From DASSSY01 sp035708205 (GTDB taxonomy: Bacteria > Bacteroidota > Bacteroidia > Chitinophagales > Chitinophagaceae): 64,000 nt of DNA. The stretch's first letter is position 1; each line of letters starts with the position of its first letter. The stretch is taken from contig DASSSY010000008.1 of the NCBI GenBank assembly GCA_035708205.1, forward strand, positions 1-64,000, read 5' to 3'. This document shows positions 1 through 8,915 of the stretch, piece by piece. A model generated the notes under the pieces. It was given only the letters and a program-made list of their open reading frames with translations. It made no database searches and was not told the origin of the DNA. Both the position numbers and the translations under genes were made by a program.

Positions 1-1
1 A

Positions 2-193
2 AGCCTGCTGACCTTTAAGGTGTATAACCGTTTGGGGCAGTTGGTATTCAACACTAAGAATAAGGTTAACGGCTGGGACGGTACATTGAATGGTAAGCCG
101 GCGCCTGCGGATACATACTTTTATATGATAGAGGTGGTATTGCCGGATGGGACGCATCAGAAATTTAAAGGCGACGTTACTTTGGTCAGATAG
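2..193 (+). CDS. T9SS type B sorting (gliding motility-associated) C-terminal domain, partial
   Basis: This is the last 63 codons of a gene whose 5' part lies outside the window. The peptide contains VYNRLGQLVF, then GWDGTLNGKPAP, and ends GDVTLVR. That is the layout of the gliding-motility-associated C-terminal domain (TIGR04131 type), which targets proteins through the type IX secretion system to the cell surface or medium. The same blocks (YNRWGNKVF, GWDGNFNGKPQP, GNVTLIR) close the next gene, so the two are probably tandem cargo genes. The stop codon is TAG at 191-193. Nothing can be said about the functional N-terminal part. Confidence 0.85.
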   Translation, partial: SLLTFKVYNRLGQLVFNTKNKVNGWDGTLNGKPAPADTYFYMIEVVLPDGTHQKFKGDVTLVR

Positions 194-271
194 ATTTGAC
201 TTAATTTCTAAACTTTTTTGATTAATATTGATGCTTTTTTGAAGCAAGAGCACACAAGAAATATTTAAGCA

Positions 272-3200
272 ATGAAACAGGGTATAATGGACAGTATTAC
301 TTCGGGGAAAACACGGCATTCAAACCAGGTGCACCAGGCTCTGAGAAAGGGTTTGGTCATCATGGCCTCTTGTTTTACCCTTTTAGGCACGGGGACGCTG
401 AATGCACAGGTGCATCCGGGTAACCCGATGTTCAACGCCCCGGCTTTAGAGCATGCTCAGGCCAGGTCGCTGGATTTTATTGAAAACAAGGGCCAGTGGG
501 ATCCCGATATTAAATATAGGGCAAATATAGCTGGAGGCGCTATGTTCATGACCAATAATGGTTTCGTATATAGCTATGTCAATGAGGCTGACCTGGAACA
601 TGTGCATCATATGGTGGATGAAGGGGCCTCAATTCAGGATATTGGTAAAGCCGTTATTCATCAATATGCCTATAAAGTTAATTTTATAGATGCGAATCAG
701 TCTGCAATATTTGAGCCCAGCAATAAAAGGAATAATTATAATAATTATATTATTGGAAACGATCGTTCAAAGTGGACAAGCTTTGTCCCATTATTTGGTA
801 TAATCACCCAAAAAGATATTTATCAAGGTATTAATTTGGTTGTATATAGTCAGCATAATGCGCCAAAATATGATTTTCTGGTTGCCCCCAATGCTGATCC
901 CAATCAAATTAAACTGGATTTTGAAGGCGTTTCTCCTGTCCTCACCTCCGATGGGGATTTAAAGATAAAGACTACGGTTAATGAAATAATGGAGCAGGCG
1001 CCGGTCGCCTACCAAATGATTAATGGTGTGAAGGTTGATGTACCCGTAAAATATGCTTTAAAAGATAACCGGATTACTTTTGATTTTCCTCATGGATACC
1101 AGTCTGCGTATAGCTTGATTATTGACCCGCAACTGGTATTTTGTACGTATGCTAACGGCCAGAACGATTATAGCTTTACGACAACATATGACTATGATGG
1201 ATGCACGCTTGTGGGCGGTCAGGCTTGGCAAACAGGATGGCCAACGACAGTGGGGGCATTTCAGACAACATTCGGAGGGAACCAGGATGTATGTATCAAT
1301 AAATATAATCCTTTGGGAACCAGCTTGATCTATTCTACTTATTATGGCGGCTCCAATATTGATTTACCTCATAGTTTAAGAGTTAATGCCCAAAATGAGC
1401 TTTATATTATTGGTAGTACGACGTCTTCCAATTTACCGCACTCATCAGGATGTGTAGATAGCACACTTGGAGGAAATGTCGATATTTTTGTTGCGCATCT
1501 GAATTATACAGGCTCTCAATTGCTTGGCGGTACTTATATCGGCGGATCTGGGGATGAGCCTTTGGCATTTTCAGCGACAGGAACAAGTTCTTTGGCCGCC
1601 CAGCTGACAACCAGCCCTTTAGAGGTGCAATTTGATACGCTGGGAAACCCATGGATTGTTGGAAATACAGCCTCAATTGATTTCCCGGTTACAACGAATG
1701 CGCAACAAAGTAACTTTAGTGGTGGCGCTGCTGATGGAGTGATTTTCAAATTGACCCCCAATTGCTCTCAATTGCTTTATAGTTCATATTTAGGCGGAAG
1801 CGGTACAGATGCCTTATATGGTATTCAGTTTAATAGTAAGCAACAAGCCGTTGTTTGTGGTTTTACTGAGAGCATAGATTTTCCAACGACAGATAGCGTA
1901 CTGAATCAATCTTTTTTAGGGCAGAGAGACGGAGTAGTGGCCATTATTAATCCGCAAAACGGCAATATTGAAAAGTCAACTTATTTAGGTACGATCACGG
2001 CCGATGTCGCGCTTCAATTACAGATTGACAGTTGGGATAATATATATATTATGGGTCAATGCAGCGGTGATTACCCGGTTTCCAATAATGTTTATTCTGT
2101 TAATTTTGGTAATGTATTTATTGATAAGCTATCTTCTGACCTGGATAGCTCATTATTGTCCACAGTCGTTGGTGGAAGCTCTTTCTATCCCGATGGATTT
2201 CTATTAGATATTTGTGGGAATATATATGTGACAGGCCTTGGCGCCCCAGCGAACTTACCTACTACCCAGGATGCATTCAAACAAACGGGAGGACCTAGCG
2301 CTCCCTTTTGGTTTTGTGTGTTGAAGCCTAATTTTTCCGGGTTATTGTATGGGTCTTATTTTGGAGTTTCCGGTGATCATACGCACTGTGGCATCAGTCG
2401 TTTGGACCCGGAAGGAATTGTTTATCACTCAATTTGTAATGCCTCTCAATATCCTGATACGACTGCCGGGGCTTATCAAACCCATTATAGTGGCAATGGC
2501 CAGGATATCGTTACTTTTAAATTTGACTTTCAGGCTACTGGTGTTGTTTCCCATATTCAGGCAGCTTCGGGAGGGAAAGATACGACAGGATGCGCGCCCT
2601 TTACCTTATATTTAGGTAATGCGTCTACGTCACCGTATAGTATCACTAACTTCTGGAATGCCGGGGATGGTAGCCCGCTCATTACAACAAATAGCTTTAC
2701 TCATACTTATGATAGCGCCGGCGATTATACCGTTGTACTCCACGCTCATAGTGACTCGGCTTGTGTGCAGGATGATTATGATACCTTTACCGTTCACGTT
2801 GTAGCCGTAAATTACCCGCAAATATCTGTAACACCTGATACTTTATTATGCAATTTGGAAACTTCGCTTCCCTTATGGGTTCATATTGCTAATCCGGATT
2901 CTAATAACAGCATTGAATGGTGGCCGGCAAATGGCGTCATTTCCGGTGGTGCAACAGACACTGCTATCGTTGACCCGACGATCAATACCTATTATGTCAG
3001 AGTCAGGGATTCTATTGATGGTCTATGCGGGTTCTCGTCCGTGGATACGGTTCATATTGATTTCTTCCCGCGAAGCTTGACGATCAATACGAATGATACA
3101 ACCGTTTGTAAAGGCAGCCAGGTGCAGGTCGATGCCCAGTCGGCACAGGGTTATACTTTTGTCTGGTCACCGGTAAACGGGGTTAATGATTCGACGGCTA

Positions 3201-4282
3201 TCAATCCTGTTATCACGGCCAATCAATCAATAACGTATACCCTGACCGCTCATCATCCGGGTTGTTTGGATACTGCTCAGACCCTGACCATTAACGTCCA
3301 GGAGTATCCGGTTGTAGATTTGGGACCTAATTTGGAATTCTGCCAATGGGCCAATGTGCCGCTAACCGCTAATATTTCTCCCTACAGGAACGATTATACT
3401 TATGAATGGACGCCGGCCGCCGTGGGTATGGACTTCCCTAATAGCCCAAATGCCCATATTACTGCCGATACTTCCGGATGGTTTTATTTGAAAGTGACGA
3501 CGCCTGTTGGTTGTTCAGGTGAGGATTCTGTTCATCTTACGGTTTTCCCGGGCAATTTTGGCGCCGTGGCAACGGATACGGGATATTGTCCGCCCAACGA
3601 AGTTCATCTTTGGGCTGCCGGGGCCAGCCATTATAAATGGACGCCTGCTTTCGGCTTGAGTGATACGACGAGCGCTGATCCTGTGGCTCGGCCAAGCACA
3701 ACAACCAATTATACCGTTTATATGGAAGACGTTCACGGTTGTAAAGACACCGGGAACGTATTGGTAACGGTTTATCCTTCAGCAACCCTGACCTTACCGG
3801 ATAGTATTACGGTTTACCCGGGTGAAGATTATCATTTAGAGCCGGCAACAAATTGCGTTTACTTCAATTGGTTTCCTACTAATGGCGTAAGCTCGACGAC
3901 AGTTTCTGATCCGGTTTTCAATCCGTCCGTGAGAACCCGCTATTTTGTTACGGCGAAGACCGAAAATGGCTGCGTTGTTACAGATTCTATGGATGTGCTG
4001 GTTGAGGGAACGGTCATCAATATGGCCAACGCCTTTACACCGGGTGTGGGGGTCAATGGTACTTATAAAGTATCGAAACGCGGAATTGCCAGCCTGAAAG
4101 AATTTGCCATCTATAACCGTTGGGGAAATAAAGTCTTTAGCACAACTGATATCAATGAAGGCTGGGACGGTAATTTTAATGGAAAGCCGCAGCCAACAGG
4201 TGTTTATATCTATACTATTGACGCGGTTACCAATTCGGGGCAACCGGTGGTAAGGCGTGGTAATGTGACTTTAATAAGATAG
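272..4282 (+). CDS. Large secreted T9SS type B protein with DUF7948/SBBP-like and PKD domains
   Basis: The protein has 1336 residues. A hydrophobic stretch at residues 27-45 ending LNAQ looks like a signal peptide behind an unusually long polar N-terminus. Around residue 68 the motif DFIENKGQW opens a DUF7948-type domain. It is followed by SBBP-like beta-propeller repeats with recurring YSTYYGG, GGSGDEPL and SSYLGGSGTDAL blocks (about 340-740). A PKD-like domain sits near 765-835 (WNAGDGSP, FTHTYDSAGDYTV). Several Ig-like or adhesion modules follow, with recurring W(S/T)P..G motifs (about 840-1240). The C-terminal about 80 residues are a type B T9SS signal ending GNVTLIR. The probable role is a large surface-exposed or released adhesin-like protein; the ligand is unknown. 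A weak hairpin terminator follows. Confidence 0.85.
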   Translation: MKQGIMDSITSGKTRHSNQVHQALRKGLVIMASCFTLLGTGTLNAQVHPGNPMFNAPALEHAQARSLDFIENKGQWDPDIKYRANIAGGAMFMTNNGFVYSYVNEADLEHVHHMVDEGASIQDIGKAVIHQYAYKVNFIDANQSAIFEPSNKRNNYNNYIIGNDRSKWTSFVPLFGIITQKDIYQGINLVVYSQHNAPKYDFLVAPNADPNQIKLDFEGVSPVLTSDGDLKIKTTVNEIMEQAPVAYQMINGVKVDVPVKYALKDNRITFDFPHGYQSAYSLIIDPQLVFCTYANGQNDYSFTTTYDYDGCTLVGGQAWQTGWPTTVGAFQTTFGGNQDVCINKYNPLGTSLIYSTYYGGSNIDLPHSLRVNAQNELYIIGSTTSSNLPHSSGCVDSTLGGNVDIFVAHLNYTGSQLLGGTYIGGSGDEPLAFSATGTSSLAAQLTTSPLEVQFDTLGNPWIVGNTASIDFPVTTNAQQSNFSGGAADGVIFKLTPNCSQLLYSSYLGGSGTDALYGIQFNSKQQAVVCGFTESIDFPTTDSVLNQSFLGQRDGVVAIINPQNGNIEKSTYLGTITADVALQLQIDSWDNIYIMGQCSGDYPVSNNVYSVNFGNVFIDKLSSDLDSSLLSTVVGGSSFYPDGFLLDICGNIYVTGLGAPANLPTTQDAFKQTGGPSAPFWFCVLKPNFSGLLYGSYFGVSGDHTHCGISRLDPEGIVYHSICNASQYPDTTAGAYQTHYSGNGQDIVTFKFDFQATGVVSHIQAASGGKDTTGCAPFTLYLGNASTSPYSITNFWNAGDGSPLITTNSFTHTYDSAGDYTVVLHAHSDSACVQDDYDTFTVHVVAVNYPQISVTPDTLLCNLETSLPLWVHIANPDSNNSIEWWPANGVISGGATDTAIVDPTINTYYVRVRDSIDGLCGFSSVDTVHIDFFPRSLTINTNDTTVCKGSQVQVDAQSAQGYTFVWSPVNGVNDSTAINPVITANQSITYTLTAHHPGCLDTAQTLTINVQEYPVVDLGPNLEFCQWANVPLTANISPYRNDYTYEWTPAAVGMDFPNSPNAHITADTSGWFYLKVTTPVGCSGEDSVHLTVFPGNFGAVATDTGYCPPNEVHLWAAGASHYKWTPAFGLSDTTSADPVARPSTTTNYTVYMEDVHGCKDTGNVLVTVYPSATLTLPDSITVYPGEDYHLEPATNCVYFNWFPTNGVSSTTVSDPVFNPSVRTRYFVTAKTENGCVVTDSMDVLVEGTVINMANAFTPGVGVNGTYKVSKRGIASLKEFAIYNRWGNKVFSTTDINEGWDGNFNGKPQPTGVYIYTIDAVTNSGQPVVRRGNVTLIR

Positions 4283-4312
4283 CTTAAAATTCCGGGTTTT
4301 GTATTAGGTTAA

Positions 4313-4346
4313 AAATGGGCTGTCATTACTGGCGGCTCATTTTTTA
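4313..4346 (+). terminator. Probable intrinsic terminator
   Basis: The 8-bp stem AAATGGGC/GCTCATTT (one G-T pair) is followed by a T-run, 30 bases after the stop of the large T9SS gene. Confidence 0.55.
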
Positions 4347-4704
4347 TTGGTTCATTTGACCTGCATTTATTTAATGCCATTCAGATAAATATTGGGCATG
4401 ATTAAATTCATACGGCTTCCCTTTGGCCGCTCATGTCCCTGTCGGCCGTCATATCGAACCTCCAAAGGCCATTTTCTCATATTTATAATCCCTACCAGTC
4501 GGCATGCCATGCTGTAAGCATCTAAAATTAACTGAGAAAGAAATTGTTAGATCCTTACGAGATGGCAGAGAGACCATTTCAGGGTATAAGGTTAAATAGT
4601 ATAACAGCCATCTAATAATAAAACGGTATTCCCGGATTAATAAAAAAATCCCCTGAAATCAGTCATATTTCAAGGGATAACGTGTAATTTGATATGTTAC
4701 CGGC
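4347..4704. other. Intergenic stretch with a possible ECF sigma factor remnant
   Basis: No intact gene is visible. On the + strand, 4525-4599 reads KLTEKEIVRSLRDGRET before frame disruption and a stop. This resembles the start of Bacteroidota ECF sigma factors (LT..ELV..LR.GDE.AF), and a one-base shift continues with FRV. The match is short, so it is only a possible decayed fragment. The rest shows nothing recognisable. Confidence 0.25.
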
Positions 4705-6339
4705 TTATACGATAGGGGTGCTCTTGTACATATTTTCGCGTTGTTCACGGATTTTATCGCTGCTGATATATTCATCGAACGGCATTTCCTTATCAATAAG
4801 ACCTGCAGGTGTGATTTCTAAAATCCGGTCTGCAACCGTAGCGGTTAATTCATGGTCGCGTGAGGTAAAAATGACCGTTCCTTTGAAATCCTTTAAACCA
4901 TTGTTGAGCGCTGTGATAGACTCCAGGTCCAGGTGGTTGGTGGGTTCGTCCATCATCAATAAGTTTCCCCGTTGGATCATCATCCGGCTCAACATACAGC
5001 GTACTTTTTCACCACCGCTCAGCACCTGGCAGTTTTTAAGGGTTTCTTCCCCGCTGAAGAGCATCCTGCCCAGGAAACCGCGGATAAATGTTTCGTCTTT
5101 TTCTTCTGAATATTGGCGCAACCAGTCCACTAAATTTTCGTCTTTGCCTTCAAAATATTCCTTATTTTCCGCTGGGAGATAGGTAGGAGTAATGGTAACA
5201 CCCCATCTGAAAGTGCCTTCAAAATCGGTGTCTTCTCCATTCAGAATTTCGTAGAAGGCTGTCGTGGCCAAGCTGTTTTCAGACAGTACGGTTACCTTCT
5301 GGCCGCGTTTTAGATCGATGTTGATATCCTGAAATAACACTTCACCGTTTAAAACCTTTTTCAAACCGCGCACTTCTAAAATCTGGTCCCCCGCTTCACG
5401 GATTTGATTGTTGAACAGGATCGCAGGATATTTACGGTTTGAAGGACGCATGTCTTCCAGCTTGATTTTATCCAGAGCTTTTTTCCGGCTGGTTGCCTGC
5501 TTGGATTTTGAGGCATTGGCAGAGAACCTGGCGATAAACTCCTTTAATTCTGCAATCTTGGCTTCTGATTTTTTGTTTTGCTCTGTCCTTTGCTTGAGCA
5601 ATAGCTGGCTGGTTTCATACCAGAAGGTATAGTTGCCGGAGAAAATGGAGATCTTTCCAAAATCAATATCGGCCACTGCTGTGCAAACCGCATCCAAAAA
5701 GTGACGGTCGTGCGATACTACCAGGACAATCTTATCATAATCGGCCAGGAAATTTTCCAGCCAGGTGATAGTGTTCAGATCCAAATGGTTGGTAGGTTCA
5801 TCCAGTAGCAGGATATCCGGATTGCCAAATAAAGCCTGTGCCAGTAAAACGCGTACTTTTTCATTGCCGTCCAGATCTTTCAGCAGCTGGTTATGAGTAT
5901 CTTCTTTAATACCTAAATTACTGAGTAGGGCGGCAGCGTCGCTTTCGGCGTTCCAGCCGTCCATTTCGGCAAAGGTCCCTTCCAGCTCTCCGGCGCGAAT
6001 ACCATCTTCTTCCGTGAAATCTTCCTTGGCATACAGCATATCTTTTTCCTGCATAATGGAGAACAGGACTTCATTGCCCCGTAAAACCGTTTCCAAAACC
6101 GAAATATCGTCAAACTGGCTATGATCCTGGCGAAGCACGCTCATGCGTTGCCCCTTAGGGATTTCAACTTTACCTGTGCTCGGTTCAATTTCACCGGAAA
6201 GAATCTTTAAAAAGGTTGATTTCCCCGCTCCGTTGGCACCGATGACACCATAGCAATTGCCTTCCGTAAATTTTACGTTCACATCTTCAAATAACACCCG
6301 TTTGCCGTAGCGCAGAGAAAGATTGGATACACTGATCAT
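4705..6339 (-). CDS. ABC-F family ATPase, YbiT-like
   Basis: A 544-residue soluble protein with two ATP-binding cassettes and no membrane segments, as in the ABC-F ribosome-associated translation factors. NBD1 has Walker A GANGAGKS (34-41) and LLLDEPTNHLDL, but its signature reads LDGNEK instead of LSGGQ. NBD2 has an intact signature LSGGEK and MMDEPTNHLDLES, but its P-loop reads SENSLATTAF without the Gly-Lys, and its H-loop reads SRDHE. Only one composite ATP site (Walker A of NBD1 with signature of NBD2) therefore looks canonical. From memory of Bacteroidota YbiT-type homologues this asymmetry is clade-typical. The start at 6339 (MISVSNLSLRYGKR) is chosen over an in-frame ATG at 6381, because a -7 box lies at 6379-6386 and the family begins this way. 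The paralogue assignment (YbiT rather than EttA or Uup) is likely, not certain. Confidence 0.93.
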   Translation of the reverse strand: MISVSNLSLRYGKRVLFEDVNVKFTEGNCYGVIGANGAGKSTFLKILSGEIEPSTGKVEIPKGQRMSVLRQDHSQFDDISVLETVLRGNEVLFSIMQEKDMLYAKEDFTEEDGIRAGELEGTFAEMDGWNAESDAAALLSNLGIKEDTHNQLLKDLDGNEKVRVLLAQALFGNPDILLLDEPTNHLDLNTITWLENFLADYDKIVLVVSHDRHFLDAVCTAVADIDFGKISIFSGNYTFWYETSQLLLKQRTEQNKKSEAKIAELKEFIARFSANASKSKQATSRKKALDKIKLEDMRPSNRKYPAILFNNQIREAGDQILEVRGLKKVLNGEVLFQDINIDLKRGQKVTVLSENSLATTAFYEILNGEDTDFEGTFRWGVTITPTYLPAENKEYFEGKDENLVDWLRQYSEEKDETFIRGFLGRMLFSGEETLKNCQVLSGGEKVRCMLSRMMIQRGNLLMMDEPTNHLDLESITALNNGLKDFKGTVIFTSRDHELTATVADRILEITPAGLIDKEMPFDEYISSDKIREQRENMYKSTPIV

Positions 6340-6378
6340 AATATTAAAATATATTTTATGGCTTTCGGTTAAAGGCTG

Positions 6379-6386
6379 CAAAGGTA
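6379..6386 (-). promoter_or_regulatory. Promoter -7 box of the ABC-F gene
   Basis: TACCTTTG on the minus strand matches the Bacteroidota -7 consensus TAnnTTTG and lies 40 bases from the chosen start. It excludes the longer reading frame start. No clear -33 TTTG was found. Confidence 0.6.
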
Positions 6387-6564
6387 CGAAAAATTTGGCA
6401 GATCATACTTTAGTGTTACTGTCCGGCTTAACGACAAATCCAGGCATTAAATGCCCTGCCGACAGGCGTTTTGTTAGTTAGTGAACAGACATGAGATGTG
6501 AAAAGTGGCTGGCGGATAAGCCAGCCACCGAAATGTGAAATGCTTATGTGGAAGATAACCTGAT

Positions 6565-7548
6565 TTAAGCGATACTTTCCTTTGCTTTATTTTTGGCGGT
6601 ATGTTCCAGAACGCTCAGGTAGCGTTCCGCGTCTAAAGCAGCCATACAGCCGCTTCCGGCTGCGCTTACAGCCTGGCGATAAATTTTATCCTGCACATCT
6701 CCACAGGCGAAAACGCCTGCGATATTGGTTTTTGAGGTACCCGGGATGGTTTTAATATAGCCACTTTCATCCATATCGATCAGACCTTTAAACAGGTCTG
6801 AATTGGGTTGATGGCCGATGGCCACAAAGAAAGCGCTAACGGGGATTTCATGTTTCTCCTGGGTCCGATTATTGAGCACGCGTACGGCGGAAACGCTTTT
6901 TTCTCCAAGGATTTCATCGGTTTCCGTGTTCCAGTAAACCTGAATATTATCAGTTCCCAAAACCCTTTCCTGCATGATTTTTGAAGCTCTCATCTCATCA
7001 CGACGAACCAGCATATGTACCTTGCTGCAGATTTTGGATAAATATAAAGCTTCCTCACATGCAGTGTCTCCTGCGCCGACGATAGCCACCTCCTTATCCT
7101 TAAAGAAAAAACCATCGCAAACGGCACAGGCGGAAACGCCGTAGCCATTCAGGCGTTCTTCTGAAGGTAATCCCAGCCACCTGGCGGAGGCGCCGGTGGC
7201 AATAATAATGCTATCTGCCTCTATCCAGCCGTCTTCGTCAATCTCTACCTTGAAAGGGCGGCTGTTTAAATCAACTTTAGACACTGTACCCCAACGCAGG
7301 TCTGTACCCATCCGTCGCGCCTGGGCTTCAAAATCTTTCATCATCTGTGGGCCCATGATACCTTCAGGATAACCGGGGTAGTTTTCAACATCTGTTGTTA
7401 TGGTTAACTGTCCTCCCGGTTGAATACCGGAATATAAAACGGGCTTCAGGTTAGCGCGGGCTGCATAAATGGCGGCGGTATATCCCGCCGGTCCCGAGCC
7501 GATAATTAAGCAAGATATTTTTTCAGTTGCTTTTAGTTCTTCCGACAT
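6565..7548 (-). CDS. trxB: Thioredoxin-disulfide reductase
   Basis: A 327-residue flavoprotein that uses NADPH to reduce thioredoxin in the cytoplasm. The FAD-binding GSGPAG lies at 17-22, the redox-active CAVC at 141-144 followed by DG, the NADPH-binding GAGDTA at about 158-163, and the C-terminal FAD motif GVFACGDVQD is present. Length and order match bacterial low-molecular-weight TrxB. It appears monocistronic: a TAnnTTTG box lies 36 bases upstream and the divergent neighbour is an unrelated secreted protein. No key residue is missing. Confidence 0.97.
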   Translation of the reverse strand: MSEELKATEKISCLIIGSGPAGYTAAIYAARANLKPVLYSGIQPGGQLTITTDVENYPGYPEGIMGPQMMKDFEAQARRMGTDLRWGTVSKVDLNSRPFKVEIDEDGWIEADSIIIATGASARWLGLPSEERLNGYGVSACAVCDGFFFKDKEVAIVGAGDTACEEALYLSKICSKVHMLVRRDEMRASKIMQERVLGTDNIQVYWNTETDEILGEKSVSAVRVLNNRTQEKHEIPVSAFFVAIGHQPNSDLFKGLIDMDESGYIKTIPGTSKTNIAGVFACGDVQDKIYRQAVSAAGSGCMAALDAERYLSVLEHTAKNKAKESIA

Positions 7549-7583
7549 ACAAAAAATTACTTTTAGTCCTTATTTTAGGAGGG

Positions 7584-7591
7584 CAAAGATA
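7584..7591 (-). promoter_or_regulatory. trxB promoter -7 box
   Basis: TATCTTTG on the minus strand fits TAnnTTTG, about 36 bases before the trxB ATG. The -33 element is not obvious. Confidence 0.55.
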
Positions 7592-7779
7592 ATGAAATTA
7601 GAATAGTTGTCGCTTATTGTCCTATAGGCGGCGGCCTGCCTACCGATGATCTTTGAGTAAAGCACCGGAATCGTATTTTTAATATCATGTTTTTTTTAGT
7701 ATAAGATTTTTTGGGTAGAGCACCTGATTATGCTTGGATTTCTTTGGCTTCCCGTATATTTTAGCCGAAAATTTAAACT

Positions 7780-8760
7780 ATGAAAAGAAGACTTACCATT
7801 ATTATAGTGCTGCTGTGTTTGGGACTATCGGCCCGGGCGCAAATTCAAGTGGGTTCCAATGCGATTCCGACCATGAATAAACCCGGAAAGATTACGCAAA
7901 GCCGTTTAGACGCCTTTAAAAAAACAACTACGGTATTTACGCTGATCTACAAAGATTATGCGCAAAAAGCGGTTTTTGAGAAAGCTATTGCTTCCGTTTG
8001 GAAAATAACGCCCTTTAAGATTATCAGGCCTGATGAATTAGATCGGTATATGAAAGAGAACTATTCTGTTTTTAGTTTCGGTGGCTTTATGATTAACCAT
8101 GAAGGCGATCACATTGTGACCACGACCATTACCTTGTGCTATGATTTATGGATGCCGGAAGTGAAAAGAAGCGGAAAGGTTAAGCAACATTTCTTAGCCA
8201 GGATATGGATGTCTCCGGATGCCGATATGAATATGGAAGGTTATAAACGGCGGTTTTGGAGCGCTACATCGTTCAGTGAAAAAATGTTGTCCTTTATTTA
8301 TAATGACGGCGGTTTTTATAACTGGGGCGCGGGCTACCTGAAAGGATATTTAAAAGTAGTTAATGATCACTTGACGAAAGGCGATGAGCAGGGACCTTCG
8401 TCTGAGCTGGTTGATAGAAAAGCATTGGCTGAACTCCAAAAGGATACGTTGTTTGTGCCCGATTATGTCAATGTCACTTTTAACCCGTTTACCGGCCAGG
8501 AACATCGTGATCCGATAGACATGGATAAGGTTCAGCGGGAATATCCCTTCCCCGTTCGGTTTGTCAGCAGTGAAAAGCTGAATGACATGATCCTGTCCGG
8601 AAGGCCGATGAAATATTTGGTTTACATCAAAAACAGCAATGTCAAGATCGTTGATGTTTTTGACGGCCAGACCGGAGATCTGATTTATGTCAACGATGTC
8701 CGGTTATCTTACAATTTTAAGGCAAAGGACCTGGGCCGGTTGGCCAAGCATGTGGATTGA
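7780..8760 (+). CDS. Secreted protein of unknown function
   Basis: A 326-residue protein starting with a clear Sec signal peptide (MKRRLTIIIVLLCLGLSARA, then Q). The mature part begins with a conserved-looking segment, TTVFTLIYKDYAQKAVFEK, followed by PDELDRYMKENYS. No catalytic motif, repeat, lipobox or T9SS C-terminal signal was recognised, so a periplasmic location is the default guess. It sits between divergent trxB and the mnmH-selD pair with no sign of co-transcription. Function unknown. Confidence 0.75.
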   Translation: MKRRLTIIIVLLCLGLSARAQIQVGSNAIPTMNKPGKITQSRLDAFKKTTTVFTLIYKDYAQKAVFEKAIASVWKITPFKIIRPDELDRYMKENYSVFSFGGFMINHEGDHIVTTTITLCYDLWMPEVKRSGKVKQHFLARIWMSPDADMNMEGYKRRFWSATSFSEKMLSFIYNDGGFYNWGAGYLKGYLKVVNDHLTKGDEQGPSSELVDRKALAELQKDTLFVPDYVNVTFNPFTGQEHRDPIDMDKVQREYPFPVRFVSSEKLNDMILSGRPMKYLVYIKNSNVKIVDVFDGQTGDLIYVNDVRLSYNFKAKDLGRLAKHVD

Positions 8761-8842
8761 TCTTCCTGACCTGAATAAACGGAGGACGCGGTATCCGGCT
8801 TATCAGAATGCCAGACCGAAGTGGTAGTCTGTATAAATGTCC

Positions 8843-8850
8843 TACTTTTG
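8843..8850 (+). promoter_or_regulatory. mnmH-selD promoter -7 box
   Basis: TACTTTTG matches TAnnTTTG and lies 65 bases before the proposed GTG start of mnmH. It argues against the in-frame ATG at 8808, which would lie upstream of the transcript. Confidence 0.5.
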
Positions 8851-8915
8851 TCCTGGTTGGTCTGGTTAATATTGTTGTTCAGTTTCAGCCCTGTTGGTTT
8901 TATATAATTGTTCTG

